From contig JANUWI010000003.1 in the NCBI GenBank assembly GCA_025504975.1, positions 2,170,001 to 2,234,000 of the forward strand: 64,000 bases of DNA, in the 5' to 3' direction. The position numbers and the translations under genes are program-made. The notes under the pieces are model-generated. The model saw only the letters and a program-made list of their open reading frames with translations, searched no databases and was not told the origin of the DNA. The stretch comes from Plenodomus lindquistii. Its lineage: Eukaryota > Ascomycota > Dothideomycetes > Pleosporales > Leptosphaeriaceae. Positions 1 to 12,219 of this stretch are shown here, one piece after another (positions within the stretch are counted from its first letter, which is position 1; every line of letters begins with the position of its first letter).

Positions 1-329
1 GTTGCCGGTACCGCCGCACCCGCCGCCGCGTCTCAGGGTGAGAATCCATCAAATCCCCCGGAAACATAGCTGCTAAGTTGTTACGCACAGCGCCCCGAAA
101 ACGAGGGCGACCCAAGGGGTCAAAGAAGAATAAAGGTCGAGGGCGGCCGTCTAAGGTGAAAGAGGAAGTCGTCGAGGAAGAAGTCACCAGTCTGCCTCGG
201 GAGACTGGACAGATGGAAGAGGAGACCGTGGCACAGCAGCAAGTGACACCACCACCAGCGCCTGCGCCAGCATCTGTCCTCCAGTCCGGCGTCGTTAGAT
301 CAGTGACAAGACTACTGTGGCGATCTTGA
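1..329 (+). CDS. AT-hook DNA-binding protein, C-terminal part (5' end outside window)
   Basis: This is the last part of a gene that begins left of the window. Frame 1 is open from base 1 and encodes an Ala/Pro-rich run ending in SQ. A 53-nt intron at 38-90 (GTGAGA donor, GCTAAG branch, CACAG acceptor) joins it in phase 1 to the exon at 91-329. The joined protein carries two adjacent AT-hooks (KRGRPKGSKK and GRGRPSK), which bind the minor groove of AT-rich DNA. An acidic stretch and a Pro/Ala linker follow before the stop at 327-329. AT-hooks occur in chromatin remodellers, transcription factors and architectural proteins, so the family cannot be named from this tail. Without the intron the frame hits a stop at 39-41, so the splice is needed. 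Confidence 0.7.
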
Positions 330-1232
330 ACCCAGCACTAGAATGTTGTTATTTATTGCTGTATATATTTCTATATGATACCCTTTTGACACTATTTACA
401 TATTCTTGAGCAAGATGAACAAGATATAAGTTCCTTGGGAAGACGAGTCTCGTGTAAGGATTCCTTTTCCACATGTATTATTGACAATGGGCAAACAATC
501 TCTTCAATGTCCTACATTGAACATGCTCTTGAAGATCCATTGCAGGCCCCGCACGCAGCATGTACGACAGAGACTCAACGTCTTTTGCCTGCATTCGAGT
601 GAATAATACTCTAAATGTACAAAACTATGGTTTATTACACGTGTATCATCCCTCTCATACAGCGATGCTAGTCCAAAAGGACAAAATCTCACACATTGAC
701 GCATACATGCCATCTCGTACCATCTTTGCAAGCCAGCCATCACCACGTCATCACGTCATCACATCTAGATCCAAATACAAATAATTGGCAAGTATAATTC
801 ATCCGGCATTCACCTCTCTTCTCCCACGCAATGCCCGCTTACTTATCTACTACCTCATTAAAAGGGGAAAGAACAAGGGGGGTATATCCACCATCACCTA
901 CCACCCACCACGCAAACAGCAACAACCCCCATTTTCCCTCCCTAATATAACAAACGCCATCGCTGAATGCTAGAAGTTTCGGGATTTGCGAAATCTCCCG
1001 GGTTTCACCCTCACCCTCTTCTGTGAGGAAGAGAAAGAGAAAGAGAAAGACACTCCTGAAGCCCTCGTAGCATAAATCCATGCCCTATTTAAAAGAAAAA
1101 CGCCGTATAATGCTATTCATTTCCTTGCCTAGTTCTCCCCTTCTCTCGATTCTTGTGGGAAACTGCACAACCCGCTTTCCATTGTTGCCATGTTGGTTTG
1201 GTTGTCGTCCAGAGCACACAAACTCAGAGCTC
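330..1232. other. Intergenic, convergent gene ends
   Basis: This is the shared 3' region between the AT-hook gene and TAF2. Short frames here show no family features and no coding bias. The only structure seen is a purine-rich GAAAGA microsatellite near 1026-1051. Confidence 0.6.
1026..1051. repeat. GAAAGA microsatellite
   Basis: About four tandem copies of the hexamer GAAAGA lie in non-coding DNA downstream of TAF2. It is a simple repeat and no function is apparent. Confidence 0.75.
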
Positions 1233-4200
1233 CTACGGTCGTGCAGGTAACCTCCCATTGCTAAACTTCATTTTGACAATCATACGCACTCTATCTCCAC
1301 CGCTCCTCTCCACCTTCACAAGCCCCGTCTTTTCAGCGTTTTTCAGAGCGGCGCCAGTTCCATTGGGTTCCAGACTAGGTCTTTTGGCCGCAGGCTCATC
1401 TTCCGACGGCGCGAGTTTACGCTTCTTGCTCGCGTCAGCGGTGATTTGCGCTAGTTTGGCGGATGGAACGCGGAGCTTGACGATCTTGCTCTTCTTGGGC
1501 CGCGGTGGCTTGGTCGCTGCTGTGGATGAAGAAGAGGCTACGGGGCGTGATGGTGGAGCAACGCTGGGTCGTGGCGATGGCGCAGGTGTGCTTCGGGGCG
1601 ACGGAGCAGCGCTCGGTCGTGGAGATGGTGCAGCGCTGGGACGTGGTGATGGCGCGGCGCTGGGACGTGGTGACGGGACTGCTGAGCCATTCGCATTCTT
1701 AGTGCGAATCTTGAGCTTGGGCGCTGGTATGGGGATGGGAGATCGGATGACGGGTGGTGTGGCGATAGCTGCTGGGACACTGATGGGAAGTGGTCGTGCT
1801 GGTACTGTTGCAGGTGCTGGCCTTGGAGCAGCAGGTTTGGGCAGTGGAATGGGTGTCTGTATGACTGGTGTCGGTGCTGGTGTCGCCGCTTTCTTGGGCG
1901 GTGCCATGGTCGGCGGCTTAAGCGGTATATCTGGTGATGATGCACGCGAGTCATCCTTCACAACCGGCGAAGGCAACGGCGACGCTTTCGTTGATGCTGG
2001 CGCTGGCGCTGGCGCTGGTGATGCTGCTTGTGCAACTGGTGACATGATTCTGTTGAGATCTTTGAACACTAGAGGGCTGTCAGCAACAAGTGGTGGGGAC
2101 GCAGCAGGAGACGCGGCTGCAGGCTTCGTCTTGATCCCACCAAGCTTGAGCGACAACTTCGGTAGTGCAACCGGCCTCGGTGGCGGCGGTACGATCGGTT
2201 CGACTGATCTCGCTATCTCGAGAGGTTGCCTTGGTTTCATGCGAATCTTGTCAGTCTTAGAAAACCGTACATTTGCTTTGCCAAGGTGTTCCGCCTTCCA
2301 ATAGCGGGGATATTTCAACTTTACAAGTAGTTTGTTCCGCTTCAGATGATCAAAGACCATATCACAGAAGTCCACTAACTCCGACATGTCGCTAGTAGAC
2401 AGCGTCGTCGATTGCAAAGCGCTTTCCATGACGAGACGTAAAGTCTGATTGTCTTGCAAATCACTCTTGAGTCCTCGAAGAGCACCGGGCAGACTCTGAC
2501 GAGCAAGAGCGGAGGCTCGTTCCTCGCCACCAGCGTCTTCGACGACGAGAGTATCTGATGATGTTTCGTTGCTCTTTTCTGGCATCCAGACATCGCCAGT
2601 GGCAACCTGACCAACAGCCAACCCAAAGATACGAAGTAGCTGCTTGCGGAAGTAGGGCGATGGATCCGACCGAAGCTCGTGAATCATGAATCTCAGTACA
2701 GTGTCTTTGCGGAACAGTCCCAAGCGAATGAGACATTCCCATGCCTTCAAACGGACATTGTCAGCATTACCAAGTTGAGCGTATTGCAGAAACTCCGATG
2801 GCCTGAAAGGCGTGACTCCGCTCAAGGTGAGCCTCATCGCACAATCAAGAGCGGTCGTGGTGTAAATATTCTGATATGTGGGTATCCACTCATCAAGCCG
2901 TTGGTATCGTGTCAGCTCCCCTATAGCTTTCTCTTGGAAGCGTAGTTCCGCCGTCCATTCCGAAGAACTGAGGTTGTCACTGTTGTTCTTGGAACTGATC
3001 AGGCAGTCCGCCAGACAGCGCATCAACGTGGAGATGTAGTGGTCATCACTGTAGTCGTTTCCTCGATTATCGTTGTACTGTACAAGGTCGAGTAGGAAGC
3101 GCTTGACTTCCATGGGCGCCCTACCGTCCTCGCCTCTGATTTTGGCGATGGCCCTTGGGATAGCGCACTGTATAAGGTACGAGCTCCGGTCCGTGAAGTC
3201 GTTTGATCGAGTCATGGGAGATCCCGGTAGACAAAACAGCTCACGGAAGGCCTTCTTCAAGTGAAAAAGGCCGACCCACTCTGTTCGCTTCAGTGCACTC
3301 TGAGCCATGACTTCGGCTGCCATTGTGCGAATTCCGTGGAAGTATCGACTGTCCATCAATGTCTTAATGAGGAACGTCGAGATCAGCTTGTGGCCCTCCT
3401 TCTGGGCCAGAAACTGTATCGACTCGGCTTGCGCCACAACGTCTTTATCCTGTTGAAGCTGAGAAACGTACATGTATGAAGGCATGTCGTTAATAACCGT
3501 CTTGCATATCCATTCGAAGTCAGCATCAATCCTTATCCATTCGTAGGCCTCCTGCTCTTGCTTCGCTTCATCTTCAGCAGGCCAATCGTCCAGTCGCCAC
3601 CCAGCATGCTCTTCGGGGGTAGTGAAGAGATCTCCCAACATGTAGAAGGTGACGTCTTCTTGTGTCTCGCCTGAAGCATCAAGGCCCGCAGCGGCTGCCA
3701 TTCGCTCCTTGTTCAGCCGATTTCGCTTGAGTCGCTTGTACTTGGTGTTGTACGGAATTTCAACCTTCACGCTTGCTGAATTGATGTCGACGATGTGTTC
3801 GTATGGGGTCCCGTCCGCTTCGTGAATGCGAATAGTCATGGGGCCTACAAAGGTCGGATATTCCGTGCCGGTTCGAAGCTCGTATGCCTTGTCTTTGGCC
3901 TCTCGCATGAAGTCCTCCGCAGAAAGACCACTCTCAATGCGTGTAATGGATGGCTGCGCTTGTTCTTGTGTGATTTGCAGCTGCACCACTTGCTTCTTTT
4001 TGTTGAAGGAGGGGAAACACTGGAAAATCGGGCACCCGGAACCATACACCCACTGTGCAAAGAAGGACTCCAGCTTTTGATGGCCAACCTTTTCGCAAAT
4101 ATCCAAGAAGTCGTCTGTCGCTATAGCACCATTGGAGTACTTGCCTTGACGAGCATTGAACAGCATGCGATAAAGACAGCGATCAACACCGTTCTTGCCA

Positions 4201-5783
4201 CTCTGCTTGACTAGCCGGTTGTGGAGTATAGAAAGAACCATTAGTGACTTGAGTTCCATGAATTCTTGTTCTGTAGGGTCCAGTCGTAGGCGTTCTCCAA
4301 GCTGCTGTAAAGACGGTCGTTTTTTGTCCATTTGAATGACTTTGTCAACCATCAGCTTTTGCCGGAAGCGCCAGTCATTCCGTCCGAACAGCTCTCGAAG
4401 ATAGAGCTCTGCCATGAACCAGGAACCACCGACTATGATCCAATAGTCCTCTGGATTGTGAGCTACCACATCGACGCCAATCCACTGGCTAGCCACGGCA
4501 TGAACCAAGACTCTGGTAGTATGCTCGAGTGGCTCCCAGACGGTTTCTGGGAAGAGTAGCCGAGAGCTGCATATCGAGAAAGAGGCCGTGTGTGTTGAGT
4601 CGCAGTCCAGGTCATCCACGAACGCCAGCTTGTAGGCATTTCCAAAGGCGTAACTCTGGAAGCGCTCTGTGAAGCTATCAAGGGCTCGTGCAAGTATCAT
4701 GCCACTGTTTCGAACTTCATCTTCCTTGCCAGGTAGGCAGAAAGCGTGCACTTTGATGGCGTTTTCTCCAAGTCGTTCATCGTCGACAGTGTCGCGGTAT
4801 TCGGACAGGTCCACGTGCTGGAAGGGGCCGATGACGAAACCGATATGTTGAGGCAGAATCGGATTCTCGCCGCAGTCGAAGCTCGCAGTCTTGCGTGAAG
4901 CATCTGCATGGTCGACAATCTAGACGCCGTCAGCATCGTTTCAACGTCATCTCGCGCTAAGACTCACATCATCGGTCAGAGTTCCTGAGCAGATGACTTG
5001 CATTTCCATGGCCTTCTCTTCCTCGGACAGATCCACGTGGTCATCGTCTGCATCAAGCATGACACTATCCGCCTTCTCCACGCCGTTGGTCACACCCGGC
5101 GCCTCTGCAACCTGTTCGCGCGCATTCTTGCTGAGCGCATCGCCCAACGTCCTCGGGTAGCGAATGGAGACTTCGAAGATTGTACGTTGCTCGCCATCAT
5201 CGATGCACGGGAACAAACACGATGCAGTGCCGGGAAAAGGTGAATTGCGCGTGTACGCATGGGGGAAGCGGAGATCTCCGTCCTCGACTCCGGCAAAGTG
5301 CAGGGCGTCGCGGAAGTCGTTTAGCTCGTACTCAATCTCGAGCTTGAGCGTGGCATAGAAGATGCCCTGTGCGTCGTCTGCCATGCCCGCCTCTGACGGC
5401 TTGACTTCACGGACCTTGACGCTCTGGGGCACGTAGATGACCAACTCATCGTCGCGGTCTTCTAGGTGGCGCTTTATGCGGTTTTTGATGATGTGGTATT
5501 GCCCAAGGCCGTTTCCAGGATACAGTGTCAGGTGCTGGTGGAGGTTCGAGTACTTGAAGGCGGCCGTTTGTCCGTCAATCTTGATACTAGTCGGCACGAG
5601 TTGCCTGCAGTTGAGCGTGATCTGGCGCAGTTGGGGTTTGTCGGGCTGGATCTCAAGGACGGTGCGCCCTTGGACCTTGCGGGGCGCGAAGCTGACGTCG
5701 AGCTCTATTTGCTGTCGGTTGAGGGTGAAGGAGTCGCCCATCGAGGCATCATCCGCTATCGCGGCTGGCTCGAAGGGCGCCAT
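1233..5783 (-). CDS. TAF2: TAF2, TFIID subunit (TBP-associated factor 2)
   Basis: TAF2 is a large TFIID subunit that contacts promoter DNA around the initiator in the nucleus. Two exons, 5783-4968 and 4919-1233, are joined by a 48-nt intron (GTGAGT...CTAG) in phase 0 and give about 1500 residues; the yeast protein is about 1400. Residues 1 to about 700 have the M1-aminopeptidase-like fold of the family (an N-terminal sheet domain with FTLNRQQIELDVSF, then a thermolysin-like domain). Where a real M1 enzyme has HExxHxxW, this protein reads HAVASQW near residues 412-418, so the zinc site is lost, as expected for TAF2. A helical-repeat region follows. The last 300 or so residues are a disordered Pro/Ala/Ser tail with an SPRPSAAP repeat array, ending in a basic conserved-looking segment. 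The start is the first ATG of the open frame. Confidence 0.93.
1557..1680 (-). repeat. 24-nt coding minisatellite in TAF2 tail
   Basis: About five imperfect copies of a 24-nt unit encode SPRPSAAP-type octapeptides in the disordered C-terminal tail of TAF2. All copies keep the reading frame. A second, smaller Pro-Ala dipeptide run is encoded near 1995-2020. Confidence 0.8.
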
Positions 5784-6548
5784 GTTTGGCGGCCGCAGGC
5801 GATCCTGCTGCCAGTGTTTTGGCTATCGCGACGGTTGTGGTGGTGGGGATGTTGGGTGGTGGAGGGCTACGTCGAGGCTGCTGGGCAATGCGCGTCGTCG
5901 GGAAGTCGCGACAACGATTTAGCGTAGGTGGTTGGTCTGTGCGCTGGCCTTTGGCCCCACGTCGCTCACTTCACAGCCTAGATTCAATCACGTTGCTGGT
6001 TTAGACGCACAAAGGAAGGTGACGGGTATGTTTACCAGGATAGCACACCCTCCTATATTGCAGAAGCTACGCAATTCTACGCTACGAATCAAGCTCAGGT
6101 GAAGACGATACTCGCTATCAACCCGTGTCTCTGATCACAAGCCAAAGTCAAGACCTTGATGGTCGCTTTCTTCATCCGCTTTCTTCAATGCTCCATCTCT
6201 TCTCTTCAATACTTCGTCTGTCTTGTTCAAATCCCTTTCGTTGACGCGACATTCAGTGGCTTCTCGTCCAGTGCAGTCTTACTCAAGCACGCAACGACTA
6301 CCGTCCCTAGTATCAGCTCGACACGCAGACCGACCTGAAACACTTGATGACCGGATTCTGTTGCCAGGTCGTGTCCAGATCTACAGTGCATTTGCTGTTC
6401 AGAGTTGTTCGCCAGTGAACAGGCAAGCGGTCGTAGTCCATGGTACCGACGGTCACTCTATGCGGCTTTCCAGACGTTCATACCTTTTCGAAAGGTAGGA
6501 CTGGCTGGATGTTGTGTGGATTGCAATTCCTTCTCTTGAGTCCCTAGT
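5784..6548. other. Intergenic, upstream of TAF2
   Basis: This stretch lies between the TAF2 start and the 3' end of the CFEM-receptor gene, both on the minus strand, so it should hold the TAF2 promoter. I see no convincing TATA box, and the short frames do not resemble any family. Confidence 0.55.
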
Positions 6549-8021
6549 TCAACCTCCCATTATGCTGGTTTCGCTATTGGGACTCTTTTGGTCTTCAAAT
6601 GTGATTCCATTGATCTGGACAAGCGGGATCTCGTCATGATCGGTATGCTGTACTTCGAAGGTTTTCGTATATGAGATGGTTTCTGAGCCTCTTGGTGTTG
6701 TTATACCACTTTCAAGATCTTTCTCCGCAGCGTGGCCTTCCTGCCTCGCCCCGGGCGCGCTTCGATGACCGGATAATGAGTGTAAGTGTTTGCTACCACT
6801 TTTGGTGCTCATGCCCACAAGCTTGGGTAGGAATCGGCCAATAATGAGCCGAAGATTGGGCAAGCAGGCACAGACCAAAGCGATGTTGACTTCAATATTC
6901 GACCAATGTATGATGTCGCGTTGATCCATTGTCGGATTCGTGGAAACGGCAAAGTGAACCAGAGATTGCAGGCGCAAGATCGATACCACTGTTACGAAGG
7001 CTCCAACGCCGAACATGACAGCAACACTCGCTTTCTTTCGCCAAGACATTTGCAGGTGACAGACAACGTACAATGGCACGCATAGCATCCATACGTCAAG
7101 CACGATCGAGATAATGGCCTGGCTCCAGCCTAGGGCATTGATGTCGATACACTTGCCAGATGAAGCTTCATCCCATGAGGTCCAGAAATATGATATAGGC
7201 CAGCACTGAAAGATCACCGCGATGGTAAAGGTGAATCCCCAAGCTATTGTGAAGGCAATCGTCGCCCAAACAACGCGTCTAGTCCCAGTTGTGGGGAAAA
7301 TACGCAAGAAGAACATGAGAAGCGTGAGCTTCAGGAGCGTGACTTGGACGACGTATAGCACTTCGAGGACGTACAACCAACGTACGAAGTCGGTGATTTG
7401 ACTCCATGGCAAGGTCCAAATGTCTAAGATACATCAGCACACTAGTCAGCAAAAATGTCGTTGTAGCGAACTCACCTCGTCCTAGGCCACTTGGTAACGC
7501 GCCTCTATCAATAATGATGACCGACGGCACACCACTGAGCCAGCCTGCAAGCACGGTATAGTCGTCCCAGCCGAAAGCCCATGTGGAGAAAAATGCCTGA
7601 TAAGTCATGCGGACCAAGATCAGTACAGCGGTAAGTATCGACAGCGAGATATTGCTGAGCCGTGTAGTTTCGCCCTTATAGCGGATCTTTTGACCACATG
7701 TGGTCGATGTGACATTTTTGGTCGTTAGACTCTCCCGCAACGTACAGGCCTGCGTGACGCAGGCTTCGATGCTGCTCTGAAGTCCAGCGTTGCTGCATGT
7801 ACATACGATGTCTGTGAGCTCGCATGATGATTTTGTGACTTCTTGCACCAAGCACGACAACTAGTGAGGATCATCAGTACAGCGTAAGTGCCCAACCTGC
7901 GGTGACTACGTACCGCACAATTAGGGAGCTGTCCCGCAATCGCAAGCAACCCTGTATTGTCTTGCGCCAGACTCGCGGGCAACAAGGCCAACAGCGGCAG
8001 AAGTAAGGCGAAGGACCTCAT
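6549..8021 (-). CDS. CFEM-domain, Pth11-like seven-helix receptor
   Basis: This is a predicted plasma-membrane receptor of the fungal Pth11 class. Three exons (8021-7914, 7860-7476, 7423-6549) with 53- and 52-nt introns give 455 residues. Residues 1-19 are a signal peptide. Residues 30-91 form a CFEM domain with eight cysteines at 35, 39, 49, 56, 58, 70, 75 and 91 and the Asp at 53 that binds haem iron in CFEM proteins. Seven hydrophobic helices of the fungal rhodopsin-like domain follow, including GWDDYTVL and GLGRDIWTLPW, the family hallmark after helix 3. The tail is cytoplasmic and Ser/Thr-rich. Pth11 of Magnaporthe senses host surfaces, but most paralogues have no known ligand and the ligand here is unknown. 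The second intron is confirmed by restoring GLGRD across the splice. Confidence 0.9.
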
Positions 8022-10851
8022 GTCGCGATCGATGCGCTTCACCGACGGCGCAGCAAGCAGTTCCAAATGCGACTGTGACGACCAGTCGGAACCTTGACGT
8101 TAGACAGAAGTTTCCGAGGAAGAATTTCCAGGCAAAAAGTTCGAGATCAAAGCATCCGGCAAACCACAAGGTGGAGATCAGAAGGGGGGCAAGGCCTCCC
8201 AGATATGCAGGGAACCGACGATACAAAACCAAAACTCCCAACGATATTGGCTGTCACTATCGCCCACAATTTCTCCATGCGCTCTTGGGCGCTAACTGTA
8301 GCGTCTCACGCTTCTGGTACGCTTGCCGTGTTCTAGTGCGAAGACTAGAAGGAGATGTCCTTCCGCAGCTGCGTCGATGCGTCGATAGTTCCTTGGACAG
8401 TGGTTTCAATCTCCTTGTGGCATCGGTACTTATCATCTGTCTGCTGGACTTCTTCCTTGAGGATGGTTCAGGTTTTCAGTAGAGAGAAGGGCGCGGTGTG
8501 ACTCGGCGAACCTGTGGGTGACTATGAACACTGTCCGCATTCTGCTGATCTACTGCAAATCGTACCTCTGCAGGGAGTCTTATCGGTGAACGCAGGAACC
8601 CATTCCCATTGCTGCTGGCCTAACACTTCAGAATCGTGCAGAGACTATCGCAGCCTATCGCCTCGAGCTCCTAGCGTCCCGACACATGCCACCACCACGT
8701 GGAAATCGCCGCTCAGCACGCGGCCAAGCCAGCTACCTCGGTCCTCCTTGCACGGCACTCAACGTCTGGGCAAGGCTTGGTGCTCACACAGCGACATCCT
8801 TGTCGGCCATGTGGTTGATCGAGGTTAGCGAAGCCGTGTGTGAAGCTAGTCCGGCGTGTCACTTTTACGCCATGAGCCTAGCCCTGCATGGCGCTGACTT
8901 GGGCTGCCTAGGTTAGGCAAACTATGGGAATTGAGTTATGCCCGCCAACGCGTCGACGAACTATGGTTGTTCTTGTACAAAGGTTTACGGCGGTCACGAT
9001 ACTAATTGGGATATGGCCCCAAGTTGTTTTTGGAACCGCATGGACACTGAGTTTGTGCATGAACGACAGGGGACACATTGAATTTTGGAACCGGCCCGTC
9101 CCTGCACATCCATCTGCGTTCCTTGATGGCGATCTCATGGGTTTCGAGCTGGGATAAGATATCGCGACAACACATTTCTCTGACTGCGACTGAGCTGGGA
9201 CTACGGAATCATCTACTTGATGCTTCCATCGCACGCAACCACCGCACCTCTAGTGACCAACTTTCCATCGCCGGTCGTCCACACCCGCGGCTTTCCGGAA
9301 CGAGTCATTTTTTAATGGTCGCACTGGAAGATTGGTAGCGCTAACACCTTTAATGTCCATTTTCGGTCGCTAGTCACTGAGCTTTCTCATGAATGAAGTT
9401 CACTGGCGTCACTCACCCAGCATTTGTTAATTAACCCAAGCGCTAAGACACAAGTGCCGGAGTGTTCAGCCTTATCGGTATGTTTGAGACTCTCGGTCAT
9501 ATAGTGCCGGCGCATCAATACGATCGTCATCCACGGTTCAAGCACGCACGTACAACCATTGTTTGCAGCTTCACCACTGGACTTTGAAATGGGAACGTAC
9601 CAATATTGTCAGAAACAAAGGTTGGGACCACCAGACAAGAGACAAATCGCTCAAATTTTTTGTAGGCTTTGCACGCAAACTGTCTCCCCCAAAAACCCAA
9701 AAAAACGTCGTCCGTGGTCTGATTTCGCTAGACTACAGTCCTTGGCCATGCAATCATCCTCTTGTTCAAACTTTCCGCAATACCTCTACCAGAGCATTGG
9801 GTCTCAAGCTGCGGCCGTCGACATTGCTAGTACCGTTAACCACGTGGAGTATAGCATTCATGGTTGCATCTCCGGATTGGCATAAAATCTGATGATTTAT
9901 CGTTCCACTCCTATAGCAGCAAGCGCAGCAAACGAATGTACCTCTTTAATATGGCCCAAGGCTGATAGCTCCCACGTGAATGATGCATGTATCGTACAAT
10001 CAAGATTAAATATTTTTGAAGGAATGCATTCATTGAATGTAGCTATGAATATTCTCATGCAACTGTAGCTATCGAGTTACAAAGGAGTGATGGTATCCTT
10101 TCTCCTTATGAGCCCTAGCCTACCAAGGAGCTCATAATTATTTTTTCTCTAATATAACATAACAGCATGACGCTCAAGCCTATAAAGTAGTAAGGAGACT
10201 ATACAAACGTATAAGTCTAGCACAAGGTCGTCTTTACTACTCCCAGAGAATACGTGAGAGATTCGATAGCTTTTAGTTGACTTCTTAGTGTATTATGTTA
10301 GATACAGTGAGTATTGCTTTTGACTTCAATACCTTGATGAATCCAAATTCGTTCGTAATCGCAATTACGAGTCGTCATGTAGCCATGATAGAATCTGTGA
10401 AGATCACAAATTTGCAGACCTGAGACGCAACAAACAGGTTTCTTTGACCATTGGGTAACGGCTAAGAGACTAAACAGCAGAGGCTAAAATTACTAGATAG
10501 AGGTGTGAAAACGTTGCTGAATGTGTTGTCGCAAGACAATTTGAGAGGATCATAGGGCTTGCTTGCCTCATCATTGGGGCGGGATGTAGATTTGAGCGGG
10601 ACTAAATAAATGTAATTTAATCCTCTATCCACTGGGCAGGTCCCGGATTGCGGGCCATAATTGCTTGAGGCACCTATCGCTCGCCTGAATGCGCAGGTCC
10701 TTCTGGGGCCATGTTGACCTTAAAACATCGCAGACCCGTGCCTCCTACCCTATTCCATGAAGACGAACGATCATTGAGAAATGTACAAGTATCTTGTGTT
10801 ACAATGATATTGTGGAATCGTAAACGTGCCATAAAAGTCCGCTGATGTCCT
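8022..10851. other. Gene-poor 2.8-kb stretch, AT-rich in its right half
   Basis: Short frames occur on both strands, but none shows a signal peptide, domain or consistent splice pattern. From about 9900 to 10560 the base composition shifts towards A+T. This part holds a TATA-like CTATAAAG near 10181, an imperfect inverted repeat (GTAGTAAGGAGAC near 10186 against GTCTTTACTAC near 10229) and a CGTAAT/ATTACG hairpin near 10353. The look is that of an old LTR or other element remnant, but no terminal repeats or target-site duplication could be shown. Confidence 0.45.
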
Positions 10852-12033
10852 TCATTTGAGTGCTTTGGGCAACATCGGTATAGACACCTCCCGAACGACA
10901 GAGCTTAGCATCTCAACGCCGTCTTCTGCGATGATTTCGTTCTCTTCATACACGAGCTTGAAGGTAACCTTCGAGCTTGTCTCCAAATCCAGCATTCCCC
11001 ACTTCTTCAGCAGCTTCCGCGCCCAGTCAAAAGCACTTGCAGACGGGGGGAAAGGCACACGGTGGGTAATTTTGAAGGTGACATCATTCGTAGTCGGGTC
11101 ACACGATCAGGATATTGACACTTTGTCCTTGCGTATCTCCTGGAGCCAGTTGTCGTTGTTATTTTGTAATAAGCTGCGAACGGCCGCGGTATAGCTTATT
11201 TGGCTGACGAGGAAGTCCCTCCACTTGAAGTATGAGCTACTCCAAGGCGGACAGAAGACACACTCGCTGAAGGCGTTGTAATGACTCTCCATGTCGTGTT
11301 CTTTCAAGTATTGTGCCTCGATGCAATAGTCGCAGGCTTCAGCATCGCGATCCCATTCTTTTGTGAAGGCGAATGGGAAGAATGTGCAGCGAAAATCCTC
11401 ACGACTCGCTCGCAGTTGAAGGAGGCGTGTCATGTCGCGTGTATGATGAGAATTACTCAGACCATGTGTCCACGAGAATTGCAGCAACTTCGGCGCGTAA
11501 TGGACGGCCGAAGTTTCGGGAAAGAAGGCCGCGAAAAACTGATCTGATTCCTCAAATCTGATTCGAAAAGACGCATCGCGGAACCAGATTGGACGATACT
11601 CTGCTCGAATCTGCTGGCAGAATTGAGTAAGAGCGAAGAACTTCCAAAGTCGATTCGTGTAGGGCTTGAGGATTGCATCGCGCTTAGCTGTAAGGTATGT
11701 GGGCTCATGTTATGATGTATAAGTCCTAAAGAGCCTATGGAGGTGGTCGCTAAGGGCTATATACCCGGCTAGCGTGTGTAGACACGTGACATTAGCGGCC
11801 TCACTCTGCTCGGTGTCGTCGCTCTCGAAGGTGACGATCCGCTCCACCGTTGGCGCAAGCTTCCAGTCAATGTTATCAACAAGAGCGACATTTCCACCTT
11901 CCTCCTCAAATTCTTCAGGGTAAGTGGGTAGGTGAGGCGCCCAAGTCCAGGACTCCGTGTGGTCCGTCGCGAAGCTGTAAATGGCATTTCGAATCTCTGA
12001 CATCATCTCAGTTAGTGCTTCTTTAGATGACAT
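10852..12033 (-). pseudogene. F-box-like (EIRNxIY) protein gene with two in-frame stops
   Basis: A single minus-strand frame runs from an ATG at 12033 to a stop at 10852, about 394 codons. It is broken by TAA at 11712-11710 and TGA at 11109-11107. Protein-like sequence continues in the same frame after each stop. The N-terminus has EIRNAIYSFA, the F-box-like start of a large family of fungal proteins. The middle has FFALTQFCQQIRAEYRPIWF, the usual 'CRQIRAEYRPLW' block, and then LRASREDFRCTFFPFAF. The C-terminus is an amphipathic K/V-rich segment. No intron with good signals and matching phase removes either stop. Both stops are explained by C-to-T changes (CAA to TAA, CGA to TGA). I read it as a decayed gene. 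A second choice is two or three short genes, or an intron I have missed. Confidence 0.6.
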
Positions 12034-12219
12034 TATCCGAATTGCGAAATACCCGGGAACAGGTCAAGGAAAGGAGATGATTGCGGCTCCCGTACGACGC
12101 TATCCATAATCTCGATGGTGTATGTGCTTTCACCAGATGACATGGCTGCGACAGCTTGCCTGTTGATGAGTGAGTACTGACCTCACCCTGGAGCTTCACG
12201 GATACTCACTTGGTGATTG

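Noticed and set aside
1153..2304. 383-codon plus-strand frame opposite TAF2
   Set aside because: Gly/Ala/Asp-rich mirror of the Pro/Ser/Ala repeat tail of TAF2 on the other strand. No domain.
5437..5927. Overlapping plus-strand frames opposite TAF2 exon 1
   Set aside because: Antisense of a well-supported exon with no motif.
8075..8482. 135-codon plus-strand frame upstream of the CFEM receptor
   Set aside because: Basic, irregular composition with one hydrophobic end. It overlaps minus-strand frames and has no recognised feature.
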